Positions 1 through 7,249 are shown, counted from the first letter of the stretch. The stretch: DNA of 10,028 bases from Phycisphaerae bacterium (GCA_016873355.1 VGXK01000045.1:1-10028), one strand, 5' to 3'. Program-made: numbers and translations. Notes: generated by a model not told the origin, from the letters alone.

Positions 1-156
1 CTTCGACCGATCGCAAGGGAGGAGAAGGAGGGGGTGTGGATCGCCGGCCCGCTGCTCTTCCACATGCCGGGGGCATGGGAGATCTACTTCGACCTCGCGC
101 TCGGCGGGCGCACGCAGCGTCTTCAGGACGAGGTCCTCATGGACGAGGCGAAATGA
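1..156 (+). CDS. C-terminal fragment of a small protein, possibly YtkA/FixH-like (5' end off window)
   Basis: Codons are open from base 1 to a TGA at 154-156, giving 51 residues with strongly GC-rich third positions, as in the genes that follow. The visible part includes GPLLFHMPGAWEIYFDLALG and then a basic and acidic tail. A Met-Pro-Gly-x-Trp-Glu beta-strand pattern like this is what I associate with YtkA-like or FixH-like periplasmic domains, but the fragment is too short to be sure. The stop overlaps the start codon of the cytochrome c peroxidase in an ATGA arrangement, so the two are probably translated together. A role in metal or redox handling for that enzyme is inference only. Start, signal peptide and full length lie outside the window. 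Confidence 0.65.
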   Translation, partial: LRPIAREEKEGVWIAGPLLFHMPGAWEIYFDLALGGRTQRLQDEVLMDEAK

Positions 157-1442
157 ACGCGCCGCCGCGCCGCCTCGCCGCCGCGTCCTCCGCCGGTGCG
201 ATCGTCCTTCTGGCGATCGCCGCAACGCTCCCCGATTCCGCGCCATCGGACGCGCCGATTCCCGACGACGTTCGCCGGCGGCTTCTCTCGATGCGCCGAG
301 GCGCCGCACTCGCACCCGATTCCACGAATCGGGTCGCCGACGATGCCGACGCGGCGAACTTGGGCCAGCGCCTCTTCTTCGAGCCGCGACTCTCGCGCAA
401 CGGCGAAGTGAGCTGCGCCACCTGCCACCTTCCCGAGCGCGGCTTCACCGACGGAAGGCAGCGCGGCGTGGGACTCTCGGAAGGAGTGCGCAACACGCAG
501 GGGCTGCTCGACATCGCGGATCTGCCGTGGTTCACCTGGGACGGCCGCGCCGACTCGCTCTGGAGCCAGGCGCTGCACCCGTTCGAAGACTCGCGCGAGA
601 TGGGCATGCCTCGCGCCGAGCTCATCGAGCGCGTGCGCTCGATCGACGAGCTGCGCCGCGAGTACGAGAAGGTCTTCGGCCCGCTGCCGAGCCCGGCGAG
701 CTCGCCCGCCGACGGCGCCGCGGGCGTGCCCGGGCCGGCAACCGAATCCATCGCGATCAACCGCGCCTTCGCGAACATCGGCAAGGCCATCGCCGCCTAC
801 GAGCGCCGCCTTCGCACCGGCCCCGGCGCCTTCGATCGGGAACTCGCGCGAATCGCGGCGGGGGAGAGCGCTCCCGCCGATCGCTCCGACGCCGCCGCCT
901 CCGAACCGATCGACGGCTTCGGCGAAACCGAGCGCCGAGGCATGCTGCTCTTCGCCGGTCGCGCCGGGTGCTGGCGCTGCCATCACGGACCTTCCCTGAG
1001 CGACGGGTCGTTCCACTCGATCGGCGTACCTCCGCTTTCCGGCGAGCTTCCGCACGATCGCGGCCGATTCGACGCCATCGCCCGACTTCAGGCGAGTCCC
1101 TTCAACGCCGCCGGCGCCTTCAGCGACGATCCCGCCGGCATGCGCGGGCGACTCACGCTCAGCCTCGTGGCCGAGCCCTCGCTCTGGGGCGCCGTGCGCA
1201 CGCCGTCGCTCCGGAACGTCTCGAAGACCGCGCCGTACATGCACGAAGGGCAGTTCGAATCGCTCGAACGCGTGGTCCGCTTCTACTCCACGCTCGAGGG
1301 CGCGCTTGCGGATCATCACGGCGAGCGCGTGCTGGAGCCTCTCGGACTCTCGGACCAGGAGATCGCCGACCTCGTCGCGTTCCTTCGATCGCTCGACGGA
1401 GCACCGCCGGCGCCGCCGCTTCTCTCTCCGCCCAAGGATTGA
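153..1442 (+). CDS. Exported di-heme cytochrome c peroxidase (CcpA/MauG superfamily)
   Basis: This 429-residue protein should reduce hydrogen peroxide, or perform a MauG-like oxidation, in the periplasm using two c-type hemes. The N-terminus (about residues 8-26) is a hydrophobic signal segment after two arginines. Two heme-attachment motifs are visible, CATCH at 88-92 and CWRCH at 273-277. Between them is PWFTWDGRADSLWSQALHPF (125-144), typical of the family's first domain. The second domain carries TPSLRNVSKTAPYMHEGQF (350-368), whose Met363 is the expected distal ligand region. Residues about 179-198 are an Ala/Pro/Ser-rich insertion, apparently a flexible linker. The ATG at 153 is chosen because it gives the signal peptide, overlaps the upstream stop (ATGA) and has GAGG at 145-148. 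The reading frame stays open further upstream, but that stretch lies over the preceding gene in another frame. The physiological substrate is unknown. Confidence 0.93.
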   Translation: MNAPPRRLAAASSAGAIVLLAIAATLPDSAPSDAPIPDDVRRRLLSMRRGAALAPDSTNRVADDADAANLGQRLFFEPRLSRNGEVSCATCHLPERGFTDGRQRGVGLSEGVRNTQGLLDIADLPWFTWDGRADSLWSQALHPFEDSREMGMPRAELIERVRSIDELRREYEKVFGPLPSPASSPADGAAGVPGPATESIAINRAFANIGKAIAAYERRLRTGPGAFDRELARIAAGESAPADRSDAAASEPIDGFGETERRGMLLFAGRAGCWRCHHGPSLSDGSFHSIGVPPLSGELPHDRGRFDAIARLQASPFNAAGAFSDDPAGMRGRLTLSLVAEPSLWGAVRTPSLRNVSKTAPYMHEGQFESLERVVRFYSTLEGALADHHGERVLEPLGLSDQEIADLVAFLRSLDGAPPAPPLLSPPKD

Positions 1443-1521
1443 TCCGGCGCGGTGCTCGGCCCCGCACTACACTCGGCTCAGCCGTCGGGGGCGGTTTCGA
1501 CCTCGCCAGGAGACCCTCGAC
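1443..1521 (+). promoter_or_regulatory. Gene-free gap with weak promoter-like features
   Basis: This 79-bp gap separates the peroxidase gene from the choice-of-anchor B gene. TACACT at 1468-1473 resembles a -10 element and lies 48 bases before the ATG. The hexamer 17 bases further upstream (CGGCGC, 1445-1450) does not resemble a -35 box, and TTGATC at 1439-1444 is too far away. Directly after TACACT is a perfect 5-bp inverted repeat, CGGCTCAGCCG (1474-1484), which could be an operator half-site pair or chance. No T-tract terminator was seen. A promoter here is plausible mainly because the downstream genes form a tight unit starting at this point. Confidence 0.22.
1508..1513 (+). promoter_or_regulatory. 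Ribosome binding site of the choice-of-anchor B gene
   Basis: AGGAGA lies 8 bases before the ATG at 1522. It fixes that start over in-frame upstream codons that lie inside the preceding gene, and the protein from this ATG begins with a clean signal peptide. Confidence 0.75.
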
Positions 1522-3783
1522 ATGAAGGCTCGTTCGTTCGCGCTCGCCGTCGCATCGACCGTTCTCGCAATCACCGCGTCGAGCGCGCTTGCGCACGAGG
1601 ACGACCCCAAGGCCAAGCACTGGGAACCGCCGTTCGTCGGGCCGCCCTGGCGCGCCGCGATCGAAGGCGCTGAGGGCGGCGTCGCCGCTTCCTTCACCTT
1701 CGACGGCGTGCAGCTCCTGAGCTGGTTTCCGGTGACGAGCATTCACCCGAACGCCACGAGCGGCAACGACTGCTGGGGCTACGTGAGTCCATCCGGCCGC
1801 GAGTACGCCATCATCGGCGTCTCGAACGGCACCGGGATCGTGGAGATCACGAACCCCGCCGCCGCGCAGCTCATCACGTTCCTTCCAGGTCCCGAGAGCC
1901 TGTGGCGCAACGTGAAGACCTATCAGCACTGGCTCTACGCCGTGAGCGAGGGCGGAGGGGGAATCCAGGTCTTCGACCTGGCGCAGATCGACAACGGCAT
2001 CGTGACCACGCTGCCGAGCGTGACGACCGGCGGCAACCTGGCCACGCACACCATGATCATCAACGAGCAGACCGGCTACCTCTACCGCATGGGAGGCGGC
2101 TCGAACGGTCTTCGCATCTACAACCTGAATCCGAATCCCGCGCAGCCGAACTTCCTCGCATCGTGGAGCAGCCGCTACGTGCACGACGGCTGCGTCTTCA
2201 GCTACACGAGCGGTCCGTACGCCGGCAAGGAGATCTTCTTCGCGTGCGGCGGCATGAACGGCGGATACCAGAACACGGGCGTGAGCATCATCGACGTGAC
2301 GAACAAGGCGTCGCTCACGACGATGTCGACCTTCTACTACCCGAACGCCGCGTTCTGCCACCAGCTCTGGCTCACCGAGGATCTGCAGTACGGCTACATC
2401 AACGACGAGATCGACGAACAGAATTCCGGCATCTACTCGCTCGGACGCATCGTCGACCTCTCGAACCTGAGCGCGCCGACGCTTGCCGGCACCTACAGCA
2501 CCGGATTGCAGACGGTCGACCACAACGAATACGTGCGCGGCAATCTTCTCTACTGCTCGAACTACAAGAGCGGCCTGCGGGTCTTCGACATCACGAACCG
2601 CGTGAACCCGGTGCAGGTGGCGTGGTTCGACACCTATCCGGCCGACAATTCGGCCGGCTACGCGGGGCTGTGGAGCAACTACCCGTTCTTCCCGAGCGGC
2701 ACCGTGCTCGGAAGCGACATCCAACGCGGCCTCTTCATCTGGGACGTGGGCAACGACACGCTCGAGTTCGCCTATCCCGACGGTCTGCCGACGATGCTCG
2801 CGCCGTCCGGCGGCCAAGCCGTGAAGGTCGAGATCACGGAGCTCGGTGACGCGGAGCTCGATCCGTCCACGCCGACGCTCGTGCTCGAGGTCGACGGCGC
2901 CACGATCGAGGTGGCGATGACGCCGCTCGGCGGCTCGCTCTGGCAGGCGATCACGCCGCCGCTTCCGTGCGGCGAGGAGGTCGGACTTCGCTTCGAGGCG
3001 TCGACGACAACCGGCGGCGTCGCGATGGATCCGGCGGCGCCGTCCTTCTACATCGCAAGCGCGACGCTCGGCATCGAGGAGGCCTGGATCGACTCGATGG
3101 AGTCGAGCACCGGCTGGTCGACGATCGTGCCCGACGACAACGCGCTCACCGGTCGATGGACCCGCGTCGATCCGATCGGCACCGCGGCGCAACCCGAGAA
3201 CGATCACACGCCCGCCCCCGGCCTGTTGTGCTTCGTGACCGGCCAGGGAAGCGTCGGCGGTTCGCTCGGCGAAGCCGACGTCGACGGCGGCAAGACGACG
3301 CTCACCTCGCCGCTCCTGAACGCTTCGTCGCTCGAGCAGGCGTGGATCGAGTACTGGCGCTGGTACTCGAACGACACGGGATCGAACGCGAACACGAACA
3401 GCATGCTCGTGCAGATCTCGAACAACGACGGCGCGAGCTGGACCACGATCGAGACGGTCACCGAGAACCTCGGCGTCTGGGAGCGGAAGGCCTGGCGCAT
3501 CGACGACTTCGTGGCGCCGAGCGCGACGATGCGGATCCGCTTCGTGGCGAGCGACGTCACCGGCGCGGTCGTCGAGGCGGGCGTCGACGACGTGCGGATC
3601 TTCGGATACCTCTGCGACGACGCGCTGCCCGGCGACTTCAACGGCGACGGCGTCGTCGACGGTTCGGACCTCGGAACGCTGCTGGGCGAGTGGGGCCCGT
3701 GCCCGGGCTGCGCCGCGGATCTCGACGGCAACGGCGAAGTGGACGGCTCCGATCTCGGCGTGCTGCTCGGCAACTGGAGCTGA
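1522..3783 (+). CDS. Secreted choice-of-anchor B family protein with C-terminal dockerin-like domain
   Basis: This 753-residue protein has a classical signal peptide (1-23, cleavage probably after SSALA). Residues about 75-410 match, from memory, the choice-of-anchor B (LVIVD beta-propeller-like) family. Visible segments in order are NDCWGYVSPSGREYAIIGVS, WRNVKTYQHWLYAVSE, GIQVFDL, the HDGCVF...GKEI region, HQLWLTEDLQYGYINDEIDE, TVDHNEYVRGNLLYCSNYKS, and WSNYPFFPSG followed by RGLFIWDV. Next comes an Ig-like stretch (about 415-510) and a beta-rich MAM- or jelly-roll-like stretch (about 520-700) beginning WIDSMESSTGW. The C-terminus (704-753) holds two dockerin/EF-hand-like Ca loops, starting at Asp705 and Asp733 and separated by GPCPGC. 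Members of this family differ in their terminal sorting signal; here the 'anchor' is the dockerin-like pair. Function is unknown; a cell-surface or matrix binding role is inference. The gene probably heads the unit with the SUMF1 and oxidoreductase genes. Confidence 0.9.
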   Translation: MKARSFALAVASTVLAITASSALAHEDDPKAKHWEPPFVGPPWRAAIEGAEGGVAASFTFDGVQLLSWFPVTSIHPNATSGNDCWGYVSPSGREYAIIGVSNGTGIVEITNPAAAQLITFLPGPESLWRNVKTYQHWLYAVSEGGGGIQVFDLAQIDNGIVTTLPSVTTGGNLATHTMIINEQTGYLYRMGGGSNGLRIYNLNPNPAQPNFLASWSSRYVHDGCVFSYTSGPYAGKEIFFACGGMNGGYQNTGVSIIDVTNKASLTTMSTFYYPNAAFCHQLWLTEDLQYGYINDEIDEQNSGIYSLGRIVDLSNLSAPTLAGTYSTGLQTVDHNEYVRGNLLYCSNYKSGLRVFDITNRVNPVQVAWFDTYPADNSAGYAGLWSNYPFFPSGTVLGSDIQRGLFIWDVGNDTLEFAYPDGLPTMLAPSGGQAVKVEITELGDAELDPSTPTLVLEVDGATIEVAMTPLGGSLWQAITPPLPCGEEVGLRFEASTTTGGVAMDPAAPSFYIASATLGIEEAWIDSMESSTGWSTIVPDDNALTGRWTRVDPIGTAAQPENDHTPAPGLLCFVTGQGSVGGSLGEADVDGGKTTLTSPLLNASSLEQAWIEYWRWYSNDTGSNANTNSMLVQISNNDGASWTTIETVTENLGVWERKAWRIDDFVAPSATMRIRFVASDVTGAVVEAGVDDVRIFGYLCDDALPGDFNGDGVVDGSDLGTLLGEWGPCPGCAADLDGNGEVDGSDLGVLLGNWS
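3634..3777 (+). repeat. Duplicated dockerin-like Ca-binding unit within the anchor-B gene
   Basis: Two 20-codon units, 3634-3693 (DFNGDGVVDGSDLGTLLGEW) and 3718-3777 (DLDGNGEVDGSDLGVLLGNW), are separated by eight codons containing GPCPGC. The Asp/Asn ladder D-x-(N/D)-G-(D/N)-G-x-x-D is the calcium loop of dockerin and EF-hand modules, and the following hydrophobic LGxLLGxW forms the helix. The spelling with a Cys-Pro linker is, to my knowledge, common in Phycisphaerae secreted proteins. Confidence 0.8.
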
Positions 3784-3786
3784 TGG

Positions 3787-4656
3787 ATGCTGCTCCTGCC
3801 GACGGGCGTGTTGACGGCGCTCTGCGTCGCCGATCCGCCCGCGCCGGCGACCGCTCCCGCCACCGACGCGCCAACGCCGAACTCGGCTCACGTACCGATC
3901 CCGGGCACCGCGCTCGCCGTCGAGCTCGTCGAAGTTCCCGCGCTCGTCGACGGTGCGACGCTCTGGGTCGGTCGCACGGAGATTCCCTGGGAAGTGCTCG
4001 ACGTCTTCGTGCACGGCCTCGACGAGGGCGAATCGACGCCCGAGGCCGACGCGGTCACGCGGCCGAGCAAGCCCTACATCAGCATGGACCGCGGCTTCGG
4101 CCACCACGGATTCCCCGCGATCAGCGTGAGCCATCGCAACGCCACGGAATTCTGCCGCTGGCTCCGCGCAAAGACGGGCGCCGCGTTTCGGCTTCCCACG
4201 CGGGCGGAGTGGAGCGCGCTCTGCGCGAGGTCGGCGATCTCGGCGGAGGCGCGCCCGGCGCACGCATGGCTCGCGGAGAACTCGGAGCGGCGCACGCATG
4301 AGGTCGGGTCCAGGAAGGCGGACGCCGCCGGACTGCACGATCTGCTCGGAAACGCGTGCGAGTGGGCCACCGACGGCGAGTCCTTCGTGGTGATGGGCGG
4401 CTCGTACCGCGACTCGGCGGCGTCGCTCTCGTGCGATTTCGCCGTGCCCGCGAACAAGGAGTGGAACGCAAGCGATCCGCAGATTCCGCGCGGCGAGTGG
4501 TGGCTCGCCGACGGTGGATTCGTCGGCTTCCGCGTGGTCTGCGAGTCCGTTCCGACGCAGACGCAGCGGCGCTCGCCGCAGCAGTCGACGAAGGAATCGT
4601 CCGGAGACTCGAAGAAGAGGACGGAGAACGGGGCGGAGAAGGAGTCGAAGCCGTGA
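3787..4656 (+). CDS. Exported SUMF1/FGE-sulfatase-domain protein without the FGE cysteine pair
   Basis: This 289-residue protein begins with a short hydrophobic leader (1-15) and a Pro/Ala/Thr-rich spacer (16-35). A SUMF1 (formylglycine-generating-enzyme-like) fold follows: GRTEIPWEVLDVF (62-74), FPAISVSHRNATEFCRWL (109-126), FRLPTRAEWSALC (134-146), GLHDLLGNACEWATDG (182-197), MGGSY (203-207) and GFVGFRVVCE (244-253). True FGEs carry two cysteines closely after GGSY; here that stretch reads RDSAASLSC, with one Cys in the wrong place, so sulfatase activation is unlikely. Family members are often structural or nonheme-iron relatives (the EgtB/PvdO group). The tail (255-289) is Lys/Glu/Ser/Gln-rich and probably disordered. 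The ATG at 3787 lies 3 bp after the previous stop, with GGAG at 3776-3779 inside the preceding gene, so coupling is likely. Exact role unknown; probably a partner of the two exported oxidoreductases. Confidence 0.85.
   Translation: MLLLPTGVLTALCVADPPAPATAPATDAPTPNSAHVPIPGTALAVELVEVPALVDGATLWVGRTEIPWEVLDVFVHGLDEGESTPEADAVTRPSKPYISMDRGFGHHGFPAISVSHRNATEFCRWLRAKTGAAFRLPTRAEWSALCARSAISAEARPAHAWLAENSERRTHEVGSRKADAAGLHDLLGNACEWATDGESFVVMGGSYRDSAASLSCDFAVPANKEWNASDPQIPRGEWWLADGGFVGFRVVCESVPTQTQRRSPQQSTKESSGDSKKRTENGAEKESKP
4639..4644 (+). promoter_or_regulatory. Ribosome binding site selecting the GTG start of the first oxidoreductase
   Basis: AAGGAG lies 8 bases before the GTG at 4653. The reading frame is open far upstream, but that part overlaps the SUMF1 gene in another frame. 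The site, together with the Tat signal that begins right after the GTG, decides the start. Confidence 0.7.
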
Positions 4657-5942
4657 GCTCGATCGATCGTCGCAGGTTCGTGAAGGGAACGGTCGCCACG
4701 GGCGCCCTGATCGCGGCGGCGCCCAGGGTCTGGGGCTCGGCGCGTGCCGACGACCGCATCAAGATCGGCCTGGTCGGCTGCGGCGGGCGTGGCCGCGGCG
4801 CCGCCGTGCAGGCGCTCAGCGCCGATCCCGGCGCCCAGCTCTGGGCGATGGCGGACGTGTTCCCCGATCCGCTCGACGCCACCTTCGCCGCGATCACGCA
4901 GGCCGCCGAGATCGCCGATCAGGTCGAGGTGCCGCCGGAGCGGCGCTTCGTCGGCTTCGACGCCTATCGGCGCGTGGTCGAGTCCGGGGTCGATCTCGTC
5001 CTGCTCGCCTCGCCGCCGCAGTTCCGGCCGGCGCATCTCGAAGCGGCGGTCGACGCGGGCAAGCACGTCTTCTGCGAGAAGCCCGTCTGCGTCGACGTGC
5101 CCGGGTACCACCGCGTGATGCGCGCGATCCGCAACGCCGCCGCACGGAACCTCAACCTGATGAGCGGCTTCTGCTGGCGCTACAGCACGCCCGAGCGCGA
5201 CTTCGTGCGCGAGCTGCGGAACGGACGCATCGGCGACATCACCGCGATCGACGCGAAGTACCTCACCTCGCCGCTCGGCACCCGCGCGCGGCAACCGTCG
5301 TGGAGCGACATGGAGTTCCAGCTCCGCAACTGGCAGCACTTCACCTGGCTCTCCGGCGATCACATCGTCGAGCAGGCGGTGCACTCGATCGACAAGATCC
5401 TCTGGTTCATGGACGGGCGGCTTCCGGTGCGGTGCACGGCCGTCGGTGGTCGCGGCGTGCGCGAGCAGATTCCGGAGCGCGGCGACAGCTACGACCATTT
5501 CGCGGTGGTCTACGAGTACGACGACGGCGCCCGATGCACGCTGCTCTGCCGGCAGCAGTCGAACACGCACATGGAGAACACCGACGCCGTGATCGGAACC
5601 AAGGGCCACGGATTCGTGAACGGCTGGGGACCGACGCACTGGCTGAAGGGCGAGGCGCCGTGGACCTGGTCGTCGAACACGGCGCCGCCGAACATGTACC
5701 AGGTGGAGCACGACGAGCTCATGCAGGCGATCCGGGGAATCCGGCCTCGCATCGCCGACGACTTCATGGCCGACAGCTGCCTCATGGCCATCATGGGGCG
5801 CGAAGCGGCGTACCTCGGCGCGGCGATCGAATGGGGCCGGCTGCTCGATTCGCAGCTCGACCTCTCGCCGCGCTCGTTCGAGATGGGCCCGATGCCCTTC
5901 CCGGCGGTGCGACATCCGGGTCGAAGAACGGTGCAGGCATGA
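4653..5942 (+). CDS. Tat-exported Gfo/Idh/MocA family oxidoreductase, paralogue 1
   Basis: This 429-residue NAD(P)-dependent oxidoreductase is predicted to act on a sugar, polyol or related compound. The leader has a twin-arginine motif, RRRFVKG (6-12), then a hydrophobic stretch (13-26) and ARA at 30-32, so export in folded form with bound cofactor is expected, as in the periplasmic glucose-fructose oxidoreductase. The Rossmann fold has IKIGLVGCGGRGRG (36-49). The family EKP motif is at 142-144 (catalytic Lys143). The C-terminal domain carries GDHIVEQAVHSID (235-247), whose His and Asp match the usual substrate-site H-x-x-D. GTG at 4653 is the start, overlapping the SUMF1 stop (GTGA); the gene's own stop overlaps the next ATG. 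Substrate and cofactor preference cannot be read from sequence. The next gene is a clear paralogue. Confidence 0.92.
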   Translation: MSSIDRRRFVKGTVATGALIAAAPRVWGSARADDRIKIGLVGCGGRGRGAAVQALSADPGAQLWAMADVFPDPLDATFAAITQAAEIADQVEVPPERRFVGFDAYRRVVESGVDLVLLASPPQFRPAHLEAAVDAGKHVFCEKPVCVDVPGYHRVMRAIRNAAARNLNLMSGFCWRYSTPERDFVRELRNGRIGDITAIDAKYLTSPLGTRARQPSWSDMEFQLRNWQHFTWLSGDHIVEQAVHSIDKILWFMDGRLPVRCTAVGGRGVREQIPERGDSYDHFAVVYEYDDGARCTLLCRQQSNTHMENTDAVIGTKGHGFVNGWGPTHWLKGEAPWTWSSNTAPPNMYQVEHDELMQAIRGIRPRIADDFMADSCLMAIMGREAAYLGAAIEWGRLLDSQLDLSPRSFEMGPMPFPAVRHPGRRTVQA

Positions 5943-7249
5943 CGGCGCCTTCCCGCAGGGGCTTCCTGCGCAGCGGCGCCGCGATGCTCGCCGGAAGCGC
6001 GGCGCTCGGATCGATCTCCGGGCTCGGCGCGACGGCGGCGAGCGCGCCCGCCTCCGCGCGCGGCGCTCGTGCGCGACGCGACGACGAGCTCGCCGTCGGC
6101 GTGATCGGCTGCGGCGGGCGCGGCACGGGCGCCGCGACCGATGCGCTCAGGGCCGATCCGTCGGTGCGGATCGCGGCGCTCGCCGACGCGTTCCCCGACC
6201 GCATCGAACGAGCGCGCACGGCGCTGGCGGAGCACGACGCGTCGCGCGCGACGGTCGATGCGTCGCGATGCTTCACGGGATTCGACGCGGCGACGAAGCT
6301 GCTCGCGCTCGATCTCGACGTGGTGATCCTCGCCACGCCTCCCGGGTTCCGGCCGGGACACTTCTCCGCCGCGGTCGACGCGGGCCGCCACGTCTTCCTG
6401 GAGAAGCCGGCCGCGGTCTGTCCCGCGGGCGTGCGGCAGGTGATCGACGCCAGCCGGCGCGCCGACGAGAAGGGCCTCTGCGTGGTCGCGGGAACGCAGC
6501 GACGCCATCAGAAGAGCTACCTCGAGGCGATGCGCCGCCTTCGCGACGGCGCGATCGGGCGCCCCGTCGCCGCCCGCAGCTTCTGGAACATGGGCGATCT
6601 CTGGGTCGTCGCGCCGGATCCCGCGCGAAGCGACGTGGAGAACCAGTTGCGCAACTGGCTCTACCACACCTGGCTTTCGGGCGACCACATCGTCGAGCAG
6701 CACGTGCACAACATCGACGTGGTGAACTGGGCCTTCGATGCCCATCCGATCCGGGCCTGCGCGGTCGGCGGGCGCCAGTCGCGCACGGACCCGAAGTACG
6801 GCCACGTCTACGACCACTTCGCGGTCGACTTCGAGTATCCCGACGGCCGCTTCGCCCTGAGCATGGCGCGGCAGCAGAAGGGGACCACCGAGCGCGTGGA
6901 GGAGATCATCCACGGCGCCGACGGCATGATGCGACTTTCGCCCGGCGAAGCGGAGGTGCGAGGCTCGCGTCCGTGGCGCTACGACGGCCCCAACCCAAGC
7001 CCGTTCGTGGCCGAGCACGCGGCGCTCTTCGACGCGATCCGCGGCGGCACGCGCGTGAACGAGAGCCGCACGATCGCCGAGAGCACGCTCAGCGCCATCA
7101 TGGGACGCATCGCCGCGTACACCGGGCAGGACCTCACCTGGGATCAGGCCATGTCGCACGAGCTCGACATGCGACCCCCGGCGGATCTGTCGTTCTCGTC
7201 GCGCCCGCAGGATCCGGTGGCGATTCCGGGGCGCGCGGCGAAGGCGTGA
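5939..7249 (+). CDS. Tat-exported Gfo/Idh/MocA family oxidoreductase, paralogue 2
   Basis: This 436-residue protein is paralogous to the gene just upstream and has the same plan. There is a twin-arginine leader, SRRGFLRSG (5-13), with a long Ala/Gly/Ser hydrophobic segment (13-40) and a basic stretch ARGARARRDDE (40-50). The Rossmann motif is VGVIGCGGRGTG (53-64), EKP is at 155-157 (catalytic Lys156), and GDHIVEQHVHNID is at 248-260. The shared block NQLRNW..HTWLSGDHIVEQ shows close relationship with paralogue 1, but the substrate-lining C-terminal parts differ (for example MARQQKGTTERVEEI here against LCRQQSNTHMENTDA). The two may act in sequence or as a heteromer. ATG 5939 overlaps the previous stop (ATGA); no strong ribosome site is seen, so coupling is likely. 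Its 3' end overlaps apbE on the other strand. Substrate unknown. Confidence 0.92.
   Translation: MTAPSRRGFLRSGAAMLAGSAALGSISGLGATAASAPASARGARARRDDELAVGVIGCGGRGTGAATDALRADPSVRIAALADAFPDRIERARTALAEHDASRATVDASRCFTGFDAATKLLALDLDVVILATPPGFRPGHFSAAVDAGRHVFLEKPAAVCPAGVRQVIDASRRADEKGLCVVAGTQRRHQKSYLEAMRRLRDGAIGRPVAARSFWNMGDLWVVAPDPARSDVENQLRNWLYHTWLSGDHIVEQHVHNIDVVNWAFDAHPIRACAVGGRQSRTDPKYGHVYDHFAVDFEYPDGRFALSMARQQKGTTERVEEIIHGADGMMRLSPGEAEVRGSRPWRYDGPNPSPFVAEHAALFDAIRGGTRVNESRTIAESTLSAIMGRIAAYTGQDLTWDQAMSHELDMRPPADLSFSSRPQDPVAIPGRAAKA

Noticed and set aside
36..152. In-frame upstream extension of the peroxidase gene
   Set aside because: It overlaps the preceding partial gene in another frame, would destroy the signal peptide position, and its composition is Arg/Ala-rich shadow sequence.
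3783..3785. ATG overlapping the anchor-B stop as the start of the SUMF1 gene
   Set aside because: It is in a different frame from the SUMF1 protein; the ATG at 3787 is in frame and correctly spaced from GGAG at 3776-3779.
1159..4338. Very long open frame on the - strand (about 1059 codons)
   Set aside because: It is antisense to three well-supported genes, its translation is Arg/Ala/Val/Asp-rich without any recognisable domain, and such shadow frames are expected at this GC content.
4514..5938. Upstream extension of the second oxidoreductase frame, about 475 codons
   Set aside because: It lies over the first oxidoreductase gene in another frame and is Arg-rich without domains; the Tat leader from ATG 5939 marks the true start.
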